The notes under the pieces were generated by a model. The model ran no database searches. It saw only the letters and a program-made list of their open reading frames with translations, and was not told the origin of the DNA. The translations under genes were made by a program, and so were the position numbers. Of a DNA stretch of 36,740 bases, positions 23,681-31,943 are shown piece by piece. This DNA is from Spirochaetales bacterium (lineage in GTDB: Bacteria; Spirochaetota; Spirochaetia; SZUA-6; JAFGRV01), in the NCBI GenBank assembly GCA_016928415.1, contig JAFGKU010000082.1, positions 1-36,740 on the forward strand, given 5' to 3'. Each line of letters opens with the position of its first letter. Position 1 is the stretch's first letter.

Positions 23681-26600
23681 TTATACCAGCCGTGACAACT
23701 TATCACGGATAAACTCGGATTTTTCCTTTAATCCAATGTTCTGAACCCTGAGGAAAAGGCATTGCGGACGTTTGCTGTCAAGGAAGACACTGCCCCCGCT
23801 TTCCTTGATGAGGCGTAACACCTTGTCAACGGAAATGATATGCAGGCGGGCGAATTCGCAGGTAACGACCCCCTTTTTTTCCTTTAAGGTGGAAATAAAA
23901 AGCTTGTTGCAGATTATCCTGATCTCCGCTATGGAGAGGATACTTGAAACCTCATCGGGCAGGGGACCAAACCGGTCCATTATTTCGGAATAAACGGCAT
24001 CCAGTTCCTGCTGCGTCGAGATGGCCGCCATTTTTTTATAAACTTCCATTTTTTCCATCGTATCGTCAACGTAGGAATCCGGGATGTAGCCGGAGTATTC
24101 CAATTCAAGATACACTTCATGATGTTCCAGCTTTTCATCGTTTAAATCGGCAATGGCTTCATCCAGGAGTTTGATGTACATGTCGAAGCCCACGGCGAAA
24201 ATATCACCGCTCTGTTCCCGTCCCAGAATATTACCGGCTCCCCGGATCTCCATGTCCTTTAAGGCGATTTTGAATCCTGATCCGAGTTCCGTGTAGTCGG
24301 AAATGATGGAAAGACGTTTCATGGCTATCTCATTCACGCTTTTATCCCTGGGATAAAAGAGGTAAGCGAATGCCGGTATATCCGAACGGCCCACGCGGCC
24401 GCGCAGCTGGTACAGCTGGGCAATACCGTACATGTCCGCACGGTCGATGATGATCGTGTTCACATTGGGGATGTCTATGCCGTTCTCGATGATCGTGGTC
24501 GAGAGGAGAACGTCGAACTCCTGGTTGACGAAACGGTACATTACGTCTTCCAGTTCCGACCCGTCCATCTGCCCGTGGGCTATGTCGATCGACGCCTCGG
24601 GTACGAGCTTGACGAGAAACTGGTAGACCCTGGGTATGGTCTGTACCCTGTTATGCAGGTAAAAGACCTGGCCGCCGCGTGCAATTTCCTTGCGGATGGC
24701 CGAGGCAACGATTTCGTCCTCGTATTCCTGGATATAAGTTTCAATGGGCATCCTGTTCTGGGGAGGCGTATTAAGAATGGACATGTCCCTTATTTTCATG
24801 AGCGACATATTGAGTGTCCGCGGGATAGGCGTGGCTGTGAGGGTCAGGCAATCCACGTTTGTTTTAAGCTCTTTCAGTCTCTCCTTGTGTTTGACGCCGA
24901 AACGCTGTTCCTCGTCCGTTATGATGAGTCCCAGGTTTTTAAACCGGATGTCCTTCTGAACCAGCCTGTGCGTGCCTATAATGATGTCTATGTCACCCCC
25001 GGATAAGTTTTTGACAATTTCCGTCTGTTCTTTCCTGCTTCTGAACCGGGAGATCATCTCCACCTTGACTGGGAAGCGGGAAAATCTGTCCAGAAAGTTT
25101 TTATAATGCTGCTCCACAAGTATCGTGGTCGGAGCGAGGAAGGCCACCTGTTTGCCGTCCATTACCGCCTTGAAAGCGGCCCGCATGGCAATCTCGGTTT
25201 TCCCGTATCCAACGTCTCCGCATATAAGCCGGTCCATGGGAATGGGATTTTCCATGTCGTTTTTCACTTCATCGATACAGGTAAGCTGGTCTTCCGTTTC
25301 CTGATACGGAAAACCCGCCTCGAATTCGTTCTGCCAGTCCGTATCCTTTGCAAACGCGAATCCCATGGATTTTTTTCGGGCCGAATATATCTTGATCAGA
25401 TGCTGGGCCAGTTCCTCGACAGATTTTTTTACCTTTGCTTTGCGCGCGTCCCATCCCCTGCCGCCGATTTTATCGAGTTTCGGTTTTCTGCCTTCCTGGC
25501 CGATATACCTCTGGATGAGGTTCACCTGCTCGATCGGGATATATATTTTTTCCGATTCCGCGTATTCAAGGCAGATATAATCCCGTTCTGTAAGAGAAGT
25601 TTTTATGCGTTCAATCCCCAGAAAGATTCCAATGCCGTAGTTGAGATGGACTATGTAGTCCCCCTGGTTCAGATCGATAAAGCTTTCAATGCTTTTAGTC
25701 CTGGCGGTTTTAATTGAGCTGGGAATCCGGCGCTTTCTGCCGAAGATTTCACTTTCACTAATGACGATGATTTTCAATTCCGGGATGGCGAATCCGCTGA
25801 AAATACTCGCAGGGACTATGTTGACATTAAAATCCTTTAATATGAATTTAAGCCTTTCCGCCTGTGATTCATACACGGCGAAAATGAATACACTGTACCC
25901 GACATTAATAAGATTCAGCAATTCTTCCTTCAGATAATTGAAATTTCCAAAAAAGGATCGCGGTGGGTCGGCATTGAAATGGAGAGATGCGTCGGTATCG
26001 AATTCACTTTTCAATGCATGGTGTAAAATTTTCCGCTCAAAACCCTTTACAGTTTCCGGATAATCCGTAATCACGTCTTCCACCTTGGGAAGATAGTTCT
26101 CTTTAAGCGCGGCCTGCCGGTACGTTTCCCTGTATTCCTTGAGGATACTGTTGAAATGCGATTCCATTCTTTCCGTATCAAGGATAAAAACCAGGTCCTT
26201 TTCCTTTAAATAATCAAGCAAGGTGAATTTCTGTTCAAAACAAAGAGGAAAAAGGAGTTCCATGCCGCCGAATTCAGGCTTGAGAGCCGCTTTTTCCATT
26301 ATCGCATCGATTTTACCGGATGGCCATCCTGATTTCTCCAGCCTGATTTTTAATTTTGCAGCAGTGTCTTCTGAAAATATCAGTTCCTTTAATGGAAAAA
26401 CGGATATATTATCTATATTTCTCGTTGAAAATTGGGTTACCGGATCGAATTTTTTAATCCCTTCAATTTCATCGAAACCTATTAAAACACGGGTTGCCTC
26501 TTCATCGCAGGGAAGAAAAATGTCGATAACTTCACCCCTGACGGCAAATTCACCTTTTACGCTCACTTTTGGAACCCGCAAATAACCAAAAAGACTAAGC

Positions 26601-27079
26601 ATTTCACATAATTCCGTAATTTTGACGGCATCTCCCGTGTTCAGGAAGATATTGAGGGCTTTCAAGTAATCAGGATCGGGTAAATGAGTGATAAAGGCCC
26701 TTAACGGACACACAATGATCAAATTTCCTCCATTTAAGAGGCTGGATAAAACCTTGCTTCTGTTGGCAAAATGGGATGTGTGAGGCACATTTCCCTTATA
26801 CGGAGTGACATTCCAGGCAGGAAAGAGGAAAACCTCCCGTTCATACAAGGCTAAAAGGTCCTGATAAACATTTTCCGCTTCCTGTTCTGATGGAGTTATG
26901 ATGATTGTCGTGCCGGAATTTTCCGCAGTTATATTCTCAATAATTACAGAAAGCAGGCCATCCTTGATTCCACTTGTTTTAATTGGGAAAATTTCGGATT
27001 TTATTGCCTTTAAAAGTGATTTATAGGGGGAATATCCATTTAATTTTGACGAAATTTCATTTATAAATAATGTTATCAT
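23681..27079 (-). CDS. mfd: Transcription-repair coupling factor
   Basis: 1132 residues from the ATG at 27077-27079, which has GGAAG upstream. A TTG 12 codons earlier has no ribosome site and overlaps the divergent gene. Order: UvrB-like UvrA-binding N-terminal part, CarD-like RNA-polymerase-interaction domain (from about 468, DYIVHLNYGIGIFLG), superfamily 2 translocase with Walker A GDVGYGKTE (about 620), the DEEQ box (about 723) and motif VI QLRGRVGRS (about 893), and the C-terminal TRCF domain. Mfd removes stalled RNA polymerase at lesions and recruits UvrA. Length is normal. Only 35 bases separate it from the divergent exported-protein gene. Confidence 0.97.
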   Translation of the reverse strand: MITLFINEISSKLNGYSPYKSLLKAIKSEIFPIKTSGIKDGLLSVIIENITAENSGTTIIITPSEQEAENVYQDLLALYEREVFLFPAWNVTPYKGNVPHTSHFANRSKVLSSLLNGGNLIIVCPLRAFITHLPDPDYLKALNIFLNTGDAVKITELCEMLSLFGYLRVPKVSVKGEFAVRGEVIDIFLPCDEEATRVLIGFDEIEGIKKFDPVTQFSTRNIDNISVFPLKELIFSEDTAAKLKIRLEKSGWPSGKIDAIMEKAALKPEFGGMELLFPLCFEQKFTLLDYLKEKDLVFILDTERMESHFNSILKEYRETYRQAALKENYLPKVEDVITDYPETVKGFERKILHHALKSEFDTDASLHFNADPPRSFFGNFNYLKEELLNLINVGYSVFIFAVYESQAERLKFILKDFNVNIVPASIFSGFAIPELKIIVISESEIFGRKRRIPSSIKTARTKSIESFIDLNQGDYIVHLNYGIGIFLGIERIKTSLTERDYICLEYAESEKIYIPIEQVNLIQRYIGQEGRKPKLDKIGGRGWDARKAKVKKSVEELAQHLIKIYSARKKSMGFAFAKDTDWQNEFEAGFPYQETEDQLTCIDEVKNDMENPIPMDRLICGDVGYGKTEIAMRAAFKAVMDGKQVAFLAPTTILVEQHYKNFLDRFSRFPVKVEMISRFRSRKEQTEIVKNLSGGDIDIIIGTHRLVQKDIRFKNLGLIITDEEQRFGVKHKERLKELKTNVDCLTLTATPIPRTLNMSLMKIRDMSILNTPPQNRMPIETYIQEYEDEIVASAIRKEIARGGQVFYLHNRVQTIPRVYQFLVKLVPEASIDIAHGQMDGSELEDVMYRFVNQEFDVLLSTTIIENGIDIPNVNTIIIDRADMYGIAQLYQLRGRVGRSDIPAFAYLFYPRDKSVNEIAMKRLSIISDYTELGSGFKIALKDMEIRGAGNILGREQSGDIFAVGFDMYIKLLDEAIADLNDEKLEHHEVYLELEYSGYIPDSYVDDTMEKMEVYKKMAAISTQQELDAVYSEIMDRFGPLPDEVSSILSIAEIRIICNKLFISTLKEKKGVVTCEFARLHIISVDKVLRLIKESGGSVFLDSKRPQCLFLRVQNIGLKEKSEFIRDKLSRLV

Positions 27080-27114
27080 TTTTTTCTTCCGAATATAAAT
27101 AAAGGAAAGATACA

Positions 27115-28062
27115 ATGATCAGGAAAATACCATTTATATTAATTCTTCTCCTTTTCTCATTCCTGGCTGTCAAAGGATTGAGCCAGGAGATAAACGTCAA
27201 TATCCGTTTTTTTGACAAGAAAATCTATTATTTAAGCCAGACAAACATCGACATTAAATTGACATTGACGAACAATACGGGAGAAACGTTCAGGTTCAAG
27301 GTTGCAGCCAACAAGTATTTTAACCTTGATTTTGATGTTCTCACCCCTTCTAACCTCAGTTTGAGCCATGCTGAGGAATTTATCATAGAGAGAAACTCAA
27401 ATCAACCTGTTTTTTTCAAGGAATTGAGCCTGGAACCCGGTGAAGAATATGGATTCGTCGTGGAATTAAAGGATTTTATCACTTTCAAGGAGCCCGGTGT
27501 TTTTTCTGTTCAGGCCCGGTTTTTTCCGGAACTATATAAGGGCAAAAATTCGATTTATATGGGATCCAATAGGTTGACATTAGACGTCCGTCCCCCGGCG
27601 GTTCTCAAGGAAATGGAAACTGTCATCGAGGCGGAGTCGGGAAAGACATTGGAAAAGCAGGTTTTACCACCCGATGAAGTGGTCCGGTATATGATCAATG
27701 CCCGTCAACGGTCACAATGGGACAAGTTTTTTCTTTATCTTGATTTGGAAGGACTTATTCTCAATAATCCGGAACGGTCTGTAAAATACAAGAAAAAGAG
27801 TGCCATTGACAGGGAAAAAATGATCGAAGATTTTAAAAAGGAACTCCGGAAGGAGAGGGTGGATGAGGAAATTAATGTTATCCCTTCCTCCTTTGTCGTT
27901 CAAAAAACCAGTTATACCGCCAACAAGGCACAGGTATCGGTTCTTGAAAAATTCAAATACAGGGATTATACTGAAACTAAGCAGTATATATATCATCTGG
28001 AAAGAAGAGACCAGTACTGGTTAATAGTAAATTATGAAATCCATAACCGGGGAACCGAATAG
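27115..28062 (+). CDS. Exported protein of unknown function
   Basis: 315 residues. Signal peptide at 1-23 (FILILLLFSFLAVKGLSQ). Residues 25-160 are beta-rich with LTNNTGETFRFKV and LEPGEEYGFVVELKDF, resembling an Ig-like/BsuPI-type fold. Residues 190-315 form a mixed domain ending in KQYIYHLERRDQYWLIVNYEI, reminiscent of NTF2-like lipoprotein domains. The ATG has AAAGGAAAG upstream. Its stop TAG shares a base with the GTG of the next gene, so it is translationally coupled to the PilZ protein. No function can be assigned. Confidence 0.75.
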   Translation: MIRKIPFILILLLFSFLAVKGLSQEINVNIRFFDKKIYYLSQTNIDIKLTLTNNTGETFRFKVAANKYFNLDFDVLTPSNLSLSHAEEFIIERNSNQPVFFKELSLEPGEEYGFVVELKDFITFKEPGVFSVQARFFPELYKGKNSIYMGSNRLTLDVRPPAVLKEMETVIEAESGKTLEKQVLPPDEVVRYMINARQRSQWDKFFLYLDLEGLILNNPERSVKYKKKSAIDREKMIEDFKKELRKERVDEEINVIPSSFVVQKTSYTANKAQVSVLEKFKYRDYTETKQYIYHLERRDQYWLIVNYEIHNRGTE

Positions 28063-28805
28063 TGAAAATTGTGTATATTTCAGATTCTGAGGAATACCTT
28101 CCCGTACTGAAATATCATTTTAATCCATTAGGATTTGAAGTTGAGCATACGGATGATCCGGAAGAAATAATCGAAGATATTGAGAATCTGGAAACGGATG
28201 TCATTTTTTTCAATGCATTTGATTTTCCCCGTCATTGGAAACCATTGCTGAAACTCTTAAGAGATTATTTTACAAAAGAAGAAACGGTTTTTGTGCTCAT
28301 TTCCTACGATGATTTTCCTTTTGAAGAGGCGGCCAAGGCGATGTATTTGAAAGTAAACGGCATCGTCCCGAGACAGCTGAATGTATTGAAAGTTATTGTA
28401 CGGATAGAAGAAATTCTAAAAAGATATAAAAATGTGAATGATAACAGGAGGTATTACAGGCACTATGTCTCCGCTGAAGACAGTATACACTTCCTTTGTA
28501 CACATCCGGAAAGGTACGTACTTATACCGGGAAAAATTGAGGATATTTCGATTCAGGGTTGTCAGTTCATACCGAGAAATGCGGACATAATCAAGGATTT
28601 AAATGCCGGTCAATACCTTCCCAATTGCTCGCTTCGCATCGGCCATGATATCATTTCCGTTAATTGCCGTATTGCCGGCAGTAAAGGCAGCTTGAGGCTG
28701 GAGTTTAAAACTTTTTTGGAAGAAGGGCATCAAACCCTGTTTCAGTACCTGATAAGTTTACCGGAAAAAAACATCAAGAATTTAGCACGGACCATGCCCG
28801 CCTGA
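28062..28805 (+). CDS. Pseudo-receiver plus PilZ domain protein (c-di-GMP effector)
   Basis: 247 residues, starting at GTG (28062) that shares its G with the preceding TAG. Residues 1-120 have a response-regulator receiver fold (KIVYISDSEEYLPVLKYHF). The phosphoacceptor Asp is replaced by Asn51 (DVIFFNAFDFP), so normal phosphorylation is unlikely. Residues 125-247 form a PilZ domain with both c-di-GMP motifs: RxxxR at Arg129-Arg133 and DxSxxG at 161-166 (DISIQG). It should bind c-di-GMP and pass the signal to an unknown partner. Two GGDEF-type genes lie 0.7-2.7 kb away. Confidence 0.8.
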   Translation: MKIVYISDSEEYLPVLKYHFNPLGFEVEHTDDPEEIIEDIENLETDVIFFNAFDFPRHWKPLLKLLRDYFTKEETVFVLISYDDFPFEEAAKAMYLKVNGIVPRQLNVLKVIVRIEEILKRYKNVNDNRRYYRHYVSAEDSIHFLCTHPERYVLIPGKIEDISIQGCQFIPRNADIIKDLNAGQYLPNCSLRIGHDIISVNCRIAGSKGSLRLEFKTFLEEGHQTLFQYLISLPEKNIKNLARTMPA

Positions 28806-28908
28806 GCCTGTTTTTTATTCCCTTGGCATTTACCGTGCATCACCTCTGCCGATAATAAATATTTATAGCTTGAAAATTCGGATGATTTGTCTTTTAATTT
28901 AAGGAGAC

Positions 28909-28953
28909 ATGAAATTGATGCCGTTAAAAGGATGCGGAGTAAATGCCGTATAA
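28909..28953 (+). CDS. Possible 14-codon leader ORF
   Basis: The only strong ribosome site here (AAGGAG, 28901-28906) serves an ATG at 28909 that opens a 14-residue frame (MKLMPLKGCGVNAV) ending at 28953. It overlaps the start of the next gene by 11 bases in another frame, as expected for coupled re-initiation. A possible promoter -10 (TTTAAT, 28893-28898) lies so close that the ribosome site might not be transcribed, which weakens the case. Confidence 0.35.
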   Translation: MKLMPLKGCGVNAV

Positions 28954-29512
28954 AATTACTTTTAATGTAGATGGTACATGGATCGGGGGAGGGCGTATAC
29001 CTCCTGAATTACATGTGATGGAAAATTTTGCACAATGGACTAAAACTTTTCTTATTCGTTTCAACAGCATCGGCAAGCTATACGGAAAGTACTTTTATAA
29101 TGACGGGCATCTCCTGGGGCAGGAGAAAGCCAATTTAGTAAGTGAACTGGACGGTCTTATTGCCGGGCTGCTTCTCCTGAGACGTTATGTAACAAAGGAC
29201 AATCCTGCGGCTTTCGAGGCATACCCCAATAAATTCAAATTCATCATGTCATTCAAGATTGACAGCTCGCTCTGGTACGGACAGGGGAAAATAAGGCACG
29301 TGTATACATTCAGGATGCCGGCCTTTGCCGATTGGTATAATAATATACTCATGACCAAAATAAAGCAGGTGTTCAATAAATATTCATTGGCCATGGCGGA
29401 CGGCGTCCTTTCGGATGATGAGAGGGAAGACATTTGCCGGTTCATTGAAATTCTGATTTTCGATATTATCGTGATTGAAAAGGAATTGATTTACTCGAAT
29501 ATAGCCCGTTAG
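28943..29512 (+). CDS. Conserved-looking protein of unknown function
   Basis: 189 residues with no signal peptide or membrane helix; soluble and mixed alpha/beta. I do not recognise the family. Recognisable stretches are YKITFNVDGTWIGGGRIPPE at the start and an acidic helix-rich end (LSDDEREDICRFIEILIFDIIVIEKEL). The start ATG has only GCGGAG three bases away, so it may depend on the short upstream frame. Its stop overlaps, by 3 bases, the stop of the convergent GGDEF gene. Location between PilZ and GGDEF genes hints at a signalling link but proves nothing. Confidence 0.65.
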   Translation: MPYKITFNVDGTWIGGGRIPPELHVMENFAQWTKTFLIRFNSIGKLYGKYFYNDGHLLGQEKANLVSELDGLIAGLLLLRRYVTKDNPAAFEAYPNKFKFIMSFKIDSSLWYGQGKIRHVYTFRMPAFADWYNNILMTKIKQVFNKYSLAMADGVLSDDEREDICRFIEILIFDIIVIEKELIYSNIAR

Positions 29513-30495
29513 TGTGAAACCCCGTCAGAAGATATGATAACCCGGTTTCGGCCCTGTTCCTTTGCCTGGTACAAAGCCGCATCCGCTTTCAGTTTTAAAT
29601 CGGCAAGGGTTGAAGCGTGTTCAGGGAAGGCAGCAACGCCCATGCTCAGGGATAGCGTCGTTATTTTTCCACCCAGGTTTTTCAATATATCCACTTCAGT
29701 AACTTCCTTGCGGATCTTTTCCGCCAGGTTGAAAGCCGTTTGGGAATCGGTATCGCGAAGAATGACCGTGAATTCATCCCCGCCGTACCTGGCCATGGAA
29801 TCCTGTTCCCTTAAATGCTTTTTAAAGGCCTTGACCACTTCAAGGATCGATTGGTCACCCATTTTGTGACTATAGCAGTTGTTAATTTCCCTGAAATAAT
29901 CCAGATCTATCATGATAAAGGAGAGGGGCTTGTTCTCGCTTCGTGCCCTGTTGAAAATATCGACGAGTGCATTGTCCAGATATCTCCTGTTATACACACC
30001 GGTCATTTCATCGGTTACGGCACGCTTGCTTGCGTCATTACCCCACCGGACCATGTCCGAGAGGAATTTACTGGTATTTCTCAGGCGCTGGGTTGTAATT
30101 TTCAGCATTTTATACATGATTTTTATGGCAAAATCCGGATGGGATTCCAGCAGCTTGAAAAAATCTTTATCGTTATATTTATACAGGATGCTGTCATCCT
30201 TGGCATAAATTGTTGCAGACCTTGGGGCATTTTCAAAAATTGACATTTCCCCGAAAAAATCCCCGGGCTCATATGTGGCCAACTCCTTTTGACTCCCGTC
30301 GGGGCACTGTATGGAGCAGCCCATGATCCCGGACTGCACTATGAACAATTCGTTGCCCTGGTCACCTTCTTTAAAGATATTACGGCTTTTTTTTACCCTG
30401 GTCTGCTTGAGCCCCTTATAAATGATGTTCAACTCTTTTTCGGTAAAGGATGTAAAGATGGCTACAGTTTTAAGGAATTCGATGGCTTTATTCAT
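29509..30495 (-). CDS. cNMP-binding domain plus canonical GGDEF diguanylate cyclase
   Basis: 328 residues. Residues 10-120 are a cyclic-nucleotide-binding domain with the phosphate-binding cassette FGEMSIFENAPRSATI (Glu83, Arg92). Residues 160-328 are a GGDEF domain with intact motif GGDEF (238-242), metal Asp197 in MIDLDYF, and the RxxD inhibitory site (Arg229-Asp232) five residues before GGDEF. It should make c-di-GMP from GTP under control of cAMP or a similar ligand, with product feedback. It follows its paralogue by 21 bases; GGGAG stands before the ATG. Confidence 0.9.
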   Translation of the reverse strand: MNKAIEFLKTVAIFTSFTEKELNIIYKGLKQTRVKKSRNIFKEGDQGNELFIVQSGIMGCSIQCPDGSQKELATYEPGDFFGEMSIFENAPRSATIYAKDDSILYKYNDKDFFKLLESHPDFAIKIMYKMLKITTQRLRNTSKFLSDMVRWGNDASKRAVTDEMTGVYNRRYLDNALVDIFNRARSENKPLSFIMIDLDYFREINNCYSHKMGDQSILEVVKAFKKHLREQDSMARYGGDEFTVILRDTDSQTAFNLAEKIRKEVTEVDILKNLGGKITTLSLSMGVAAFPEHASTLADLKLKADAALYQAKEQGRNRVIISSDGVSH

Positions 30496-30516
30496 TTAAC
30501 TCCCGCCTTAGTAAGT

Positions 30517-31488
30517 TTAATTGGGTGCAAACCCGGCATTATTGCCGCCTGTCTTTTGAAGGTGCAGCATCATGTTGAAAGCTTTTTCGATCAACACAGT
30601 GGAATCTTTTGAATGATCGGGATAGAGAGCAACGCCCACACATCCCGTCAACCGGAAATCCTGACCATTGGTCAGGTGTTTCAGGTCCATATCGTAAATG
30701 GATTGCCTGATGGCGTCAGCCCGTTTCAGCGCGTCATCACCGGTCGTATTCGGGAGGATGGCTACAAATTCATTACCCCTGTAGCGGACGCCGATATCGG
30801 CTTCCCCTAAATGGGATTTGACCGTCTGGGCCAGCAAAAGGAGAGCTCCGTCCCCGGCGGTGTGCCCGAATGTGTCGTTTATATGCTTGAAATTATCAGG
30901 TTTCACATAAAGTATCGATGCTCCTTCGGCGAAATGGGCCAGCTGGGAAGGAAATTCCTCGGAAATATAACTTTTATTGTACATTCCCGTGAGTTTGTCG
31001 TAGAGAATCTGCTGGCGAAGTTCCTCGATCCATTTCGTTCTTTCCGAAACGAGTTTATTTGTTTCCCGGATCCTGTGGGCGATCATGGCGATTAAATCAT
31101 CCAGTATATGGGCAAAGATATCCGGGTGCCTGTCGATAATGTCATTAAATTTAAGGCCGCTCCTGGGAAAGATCAACAGGGTAGTTTCTTCCTCCGCAAT
31201 GGCATTGGCCGGTCTCGGTACTTCCTCGAAGAGGTCCAGTTCCCCGAACAGTTCGCCTGGAATAAACTTGGCAATATCCATTACCTTGTTATCCTGGGTT
31301 TCCTTTGTGATCCTTACACCGCCTTTTTTAATGATGTAAAGGGATTCTCCCATGCTTCCCGTGCTGAAAATGACCTGGTCGTCCATAAAATCCTTTAATT
31401 CGCTGTTTTTGGCAATGATTTCAAGTTCATCCGGCTTCAGGCTTGAAAAAAGCTGGGAATTCTTTAATAAATCAATAATTTCGTTCAT
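30517..31488 (-). CDS. cNMP-binding domain plus degenerate GGDEF domain
   Basis: 323 residues, a paralogue of the next gene with the same layout. The cyclic-nucleotide cassette is FGELDLFEEVPRPANA (81-96). In the GGDEF domain the motif is RGNEF (237-241), the first metal Asp is replaced (YVKPDNF instead of xIDxDxF), and the RxxD site is absent. Both metal ligands are therefore lost and catalysis is not expected. It may act as a regulatory partner for the active paralogue or as a nucleotide sensor. It is first in the two-gene operon, with GGAG before the ATG and a clear promoter. Confidence 0.87.
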   Translation of the reverse strand: MNEIIDLLKNSQLFSSLKPDELEIIAKNSELKDFMDDQVIFSTGSMGESLYIIKKGGVRITKETQDNKVMDIAKFIPGELFGELDLFEEVPRPANAIAEEETTLLIFPRSGLKFNDIIDRHPDIFAHILDDLIAMIAHRIRETNKLVSERTKWIEELRQQILYDKLTGMYNKSYISEEFPSQLAHFAEGASILYVKPDNFKHINDTFGHTAGDGALLLLAQTVKSHLGEADIGVRYRGNEFVAILPNTTGDDALKRADAIRQSIYDMDLKHLTNGQDFRLTGCVGVALYPDHSKDSTVLIEKAFNMMLHLQKTGGNNAGFAPN

Positions 31489-31509
31489 ACATCTCCATTT
31501 ATGAAATTA

Positions 31510-31538
31510 ATTATATTAAAGTGTCCGGTTTTTGCAAA
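31510..31538 (-). promoter_or_regulatory. Promoter for the cNMP/GGDEF operon
   Basis: Minus-strand TTTGCA (31533-31538) and a perfect TATAAT (31510-31515), 17-base spacer, about 20 bases before the ATG at 31488. Confidence 0.5.
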
Positions 31539-31571
31539 TTTTTTAAATAAGAAATATGAATGAAAGGACAA

Positions 31572-31600
31572 TTGATTGAATAGAGCAAAATTGTTATCTT
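31572..31600 (+). promoter_or_regulatory. Candidate promoter giving a leaderless FliG_C-like transcript
   Basis: TTGATT (31572-31577) and TATCTT (31595-31600), 17-base spacer. The ATG begins at 31607, seven bases after the -10, and no ribosome site is present. Confidence 0.45.
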
Positions 31601-31606
31601 TAATAA

Positions 31607-31930
31607 ATGACTCCCAATGACCAGCTGGTCGCCTTTATAAAGTCCATGAAAAAAATCGATGCACACAATACCCTGATGGTTATCGGTGACAGGGAATTGG
31701 CCATCTCCATGCTCTATATGAAGGACGAAGACAGAAATCATATTCTTGCCCTGGTCAGCAAGGAAAAATCACGGCGGATTCAGGATGAACTTGTCCTGAA
31801 TGAACGTCTTGATATCCGGTATGGTCAATACAGGATGGCGATAGACCATGTGATCAAGGCGATGAAAAGCAAAGGGGACAGGTACAGCCTGAAAAGTTAC
31901 CTCCGTCCCCGTAATTACCGCAATAGATAA
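31607..31930 (+). CDS. Stand-alone FliG C-terminal-like protein
   Basis: 107 residues, all helical in character. By eye it follows the FliG C-terminal domain: IGDRELAISMLYMKDEDRNHIL corresponds to the VDTRDLALALKG segment, KEKSRRIQDEL to SKRAAALLKDEL, and QYRMAIDHVIKAMKSKG to the last helix pair. FliG_C is the rotor part that meets the stator in the flagellar motor; full FliG is about 330 residues, so this is the domain alone. No other flagellar gene is in the window. No ribosome site is visible; the promoter suggests a leaderless mRNA. Homology is judged from remembered sequence and should be tested. Confidence 0.6.
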   Translation: MTPNDQLVAFIKSMKKIDAHNTLMVIGDRELAISMLYMKDEDRNHILALVSKEKSRRIQDELVLNERLDIRYGQYRMAIDHVIKAMKSKGDRYSLKSYLRPRNYRNR

Positions 31931-31943
31931 ACCGTTTAGGCCT

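Noticed and set aside
25106..25717. 203-codon plus-strand open frame
   Set aside because: It lies wholly inside mfd on the opposite strand, has no ribosome site, and its translation shows no recognisable fold; mfd motifs are intact across it.
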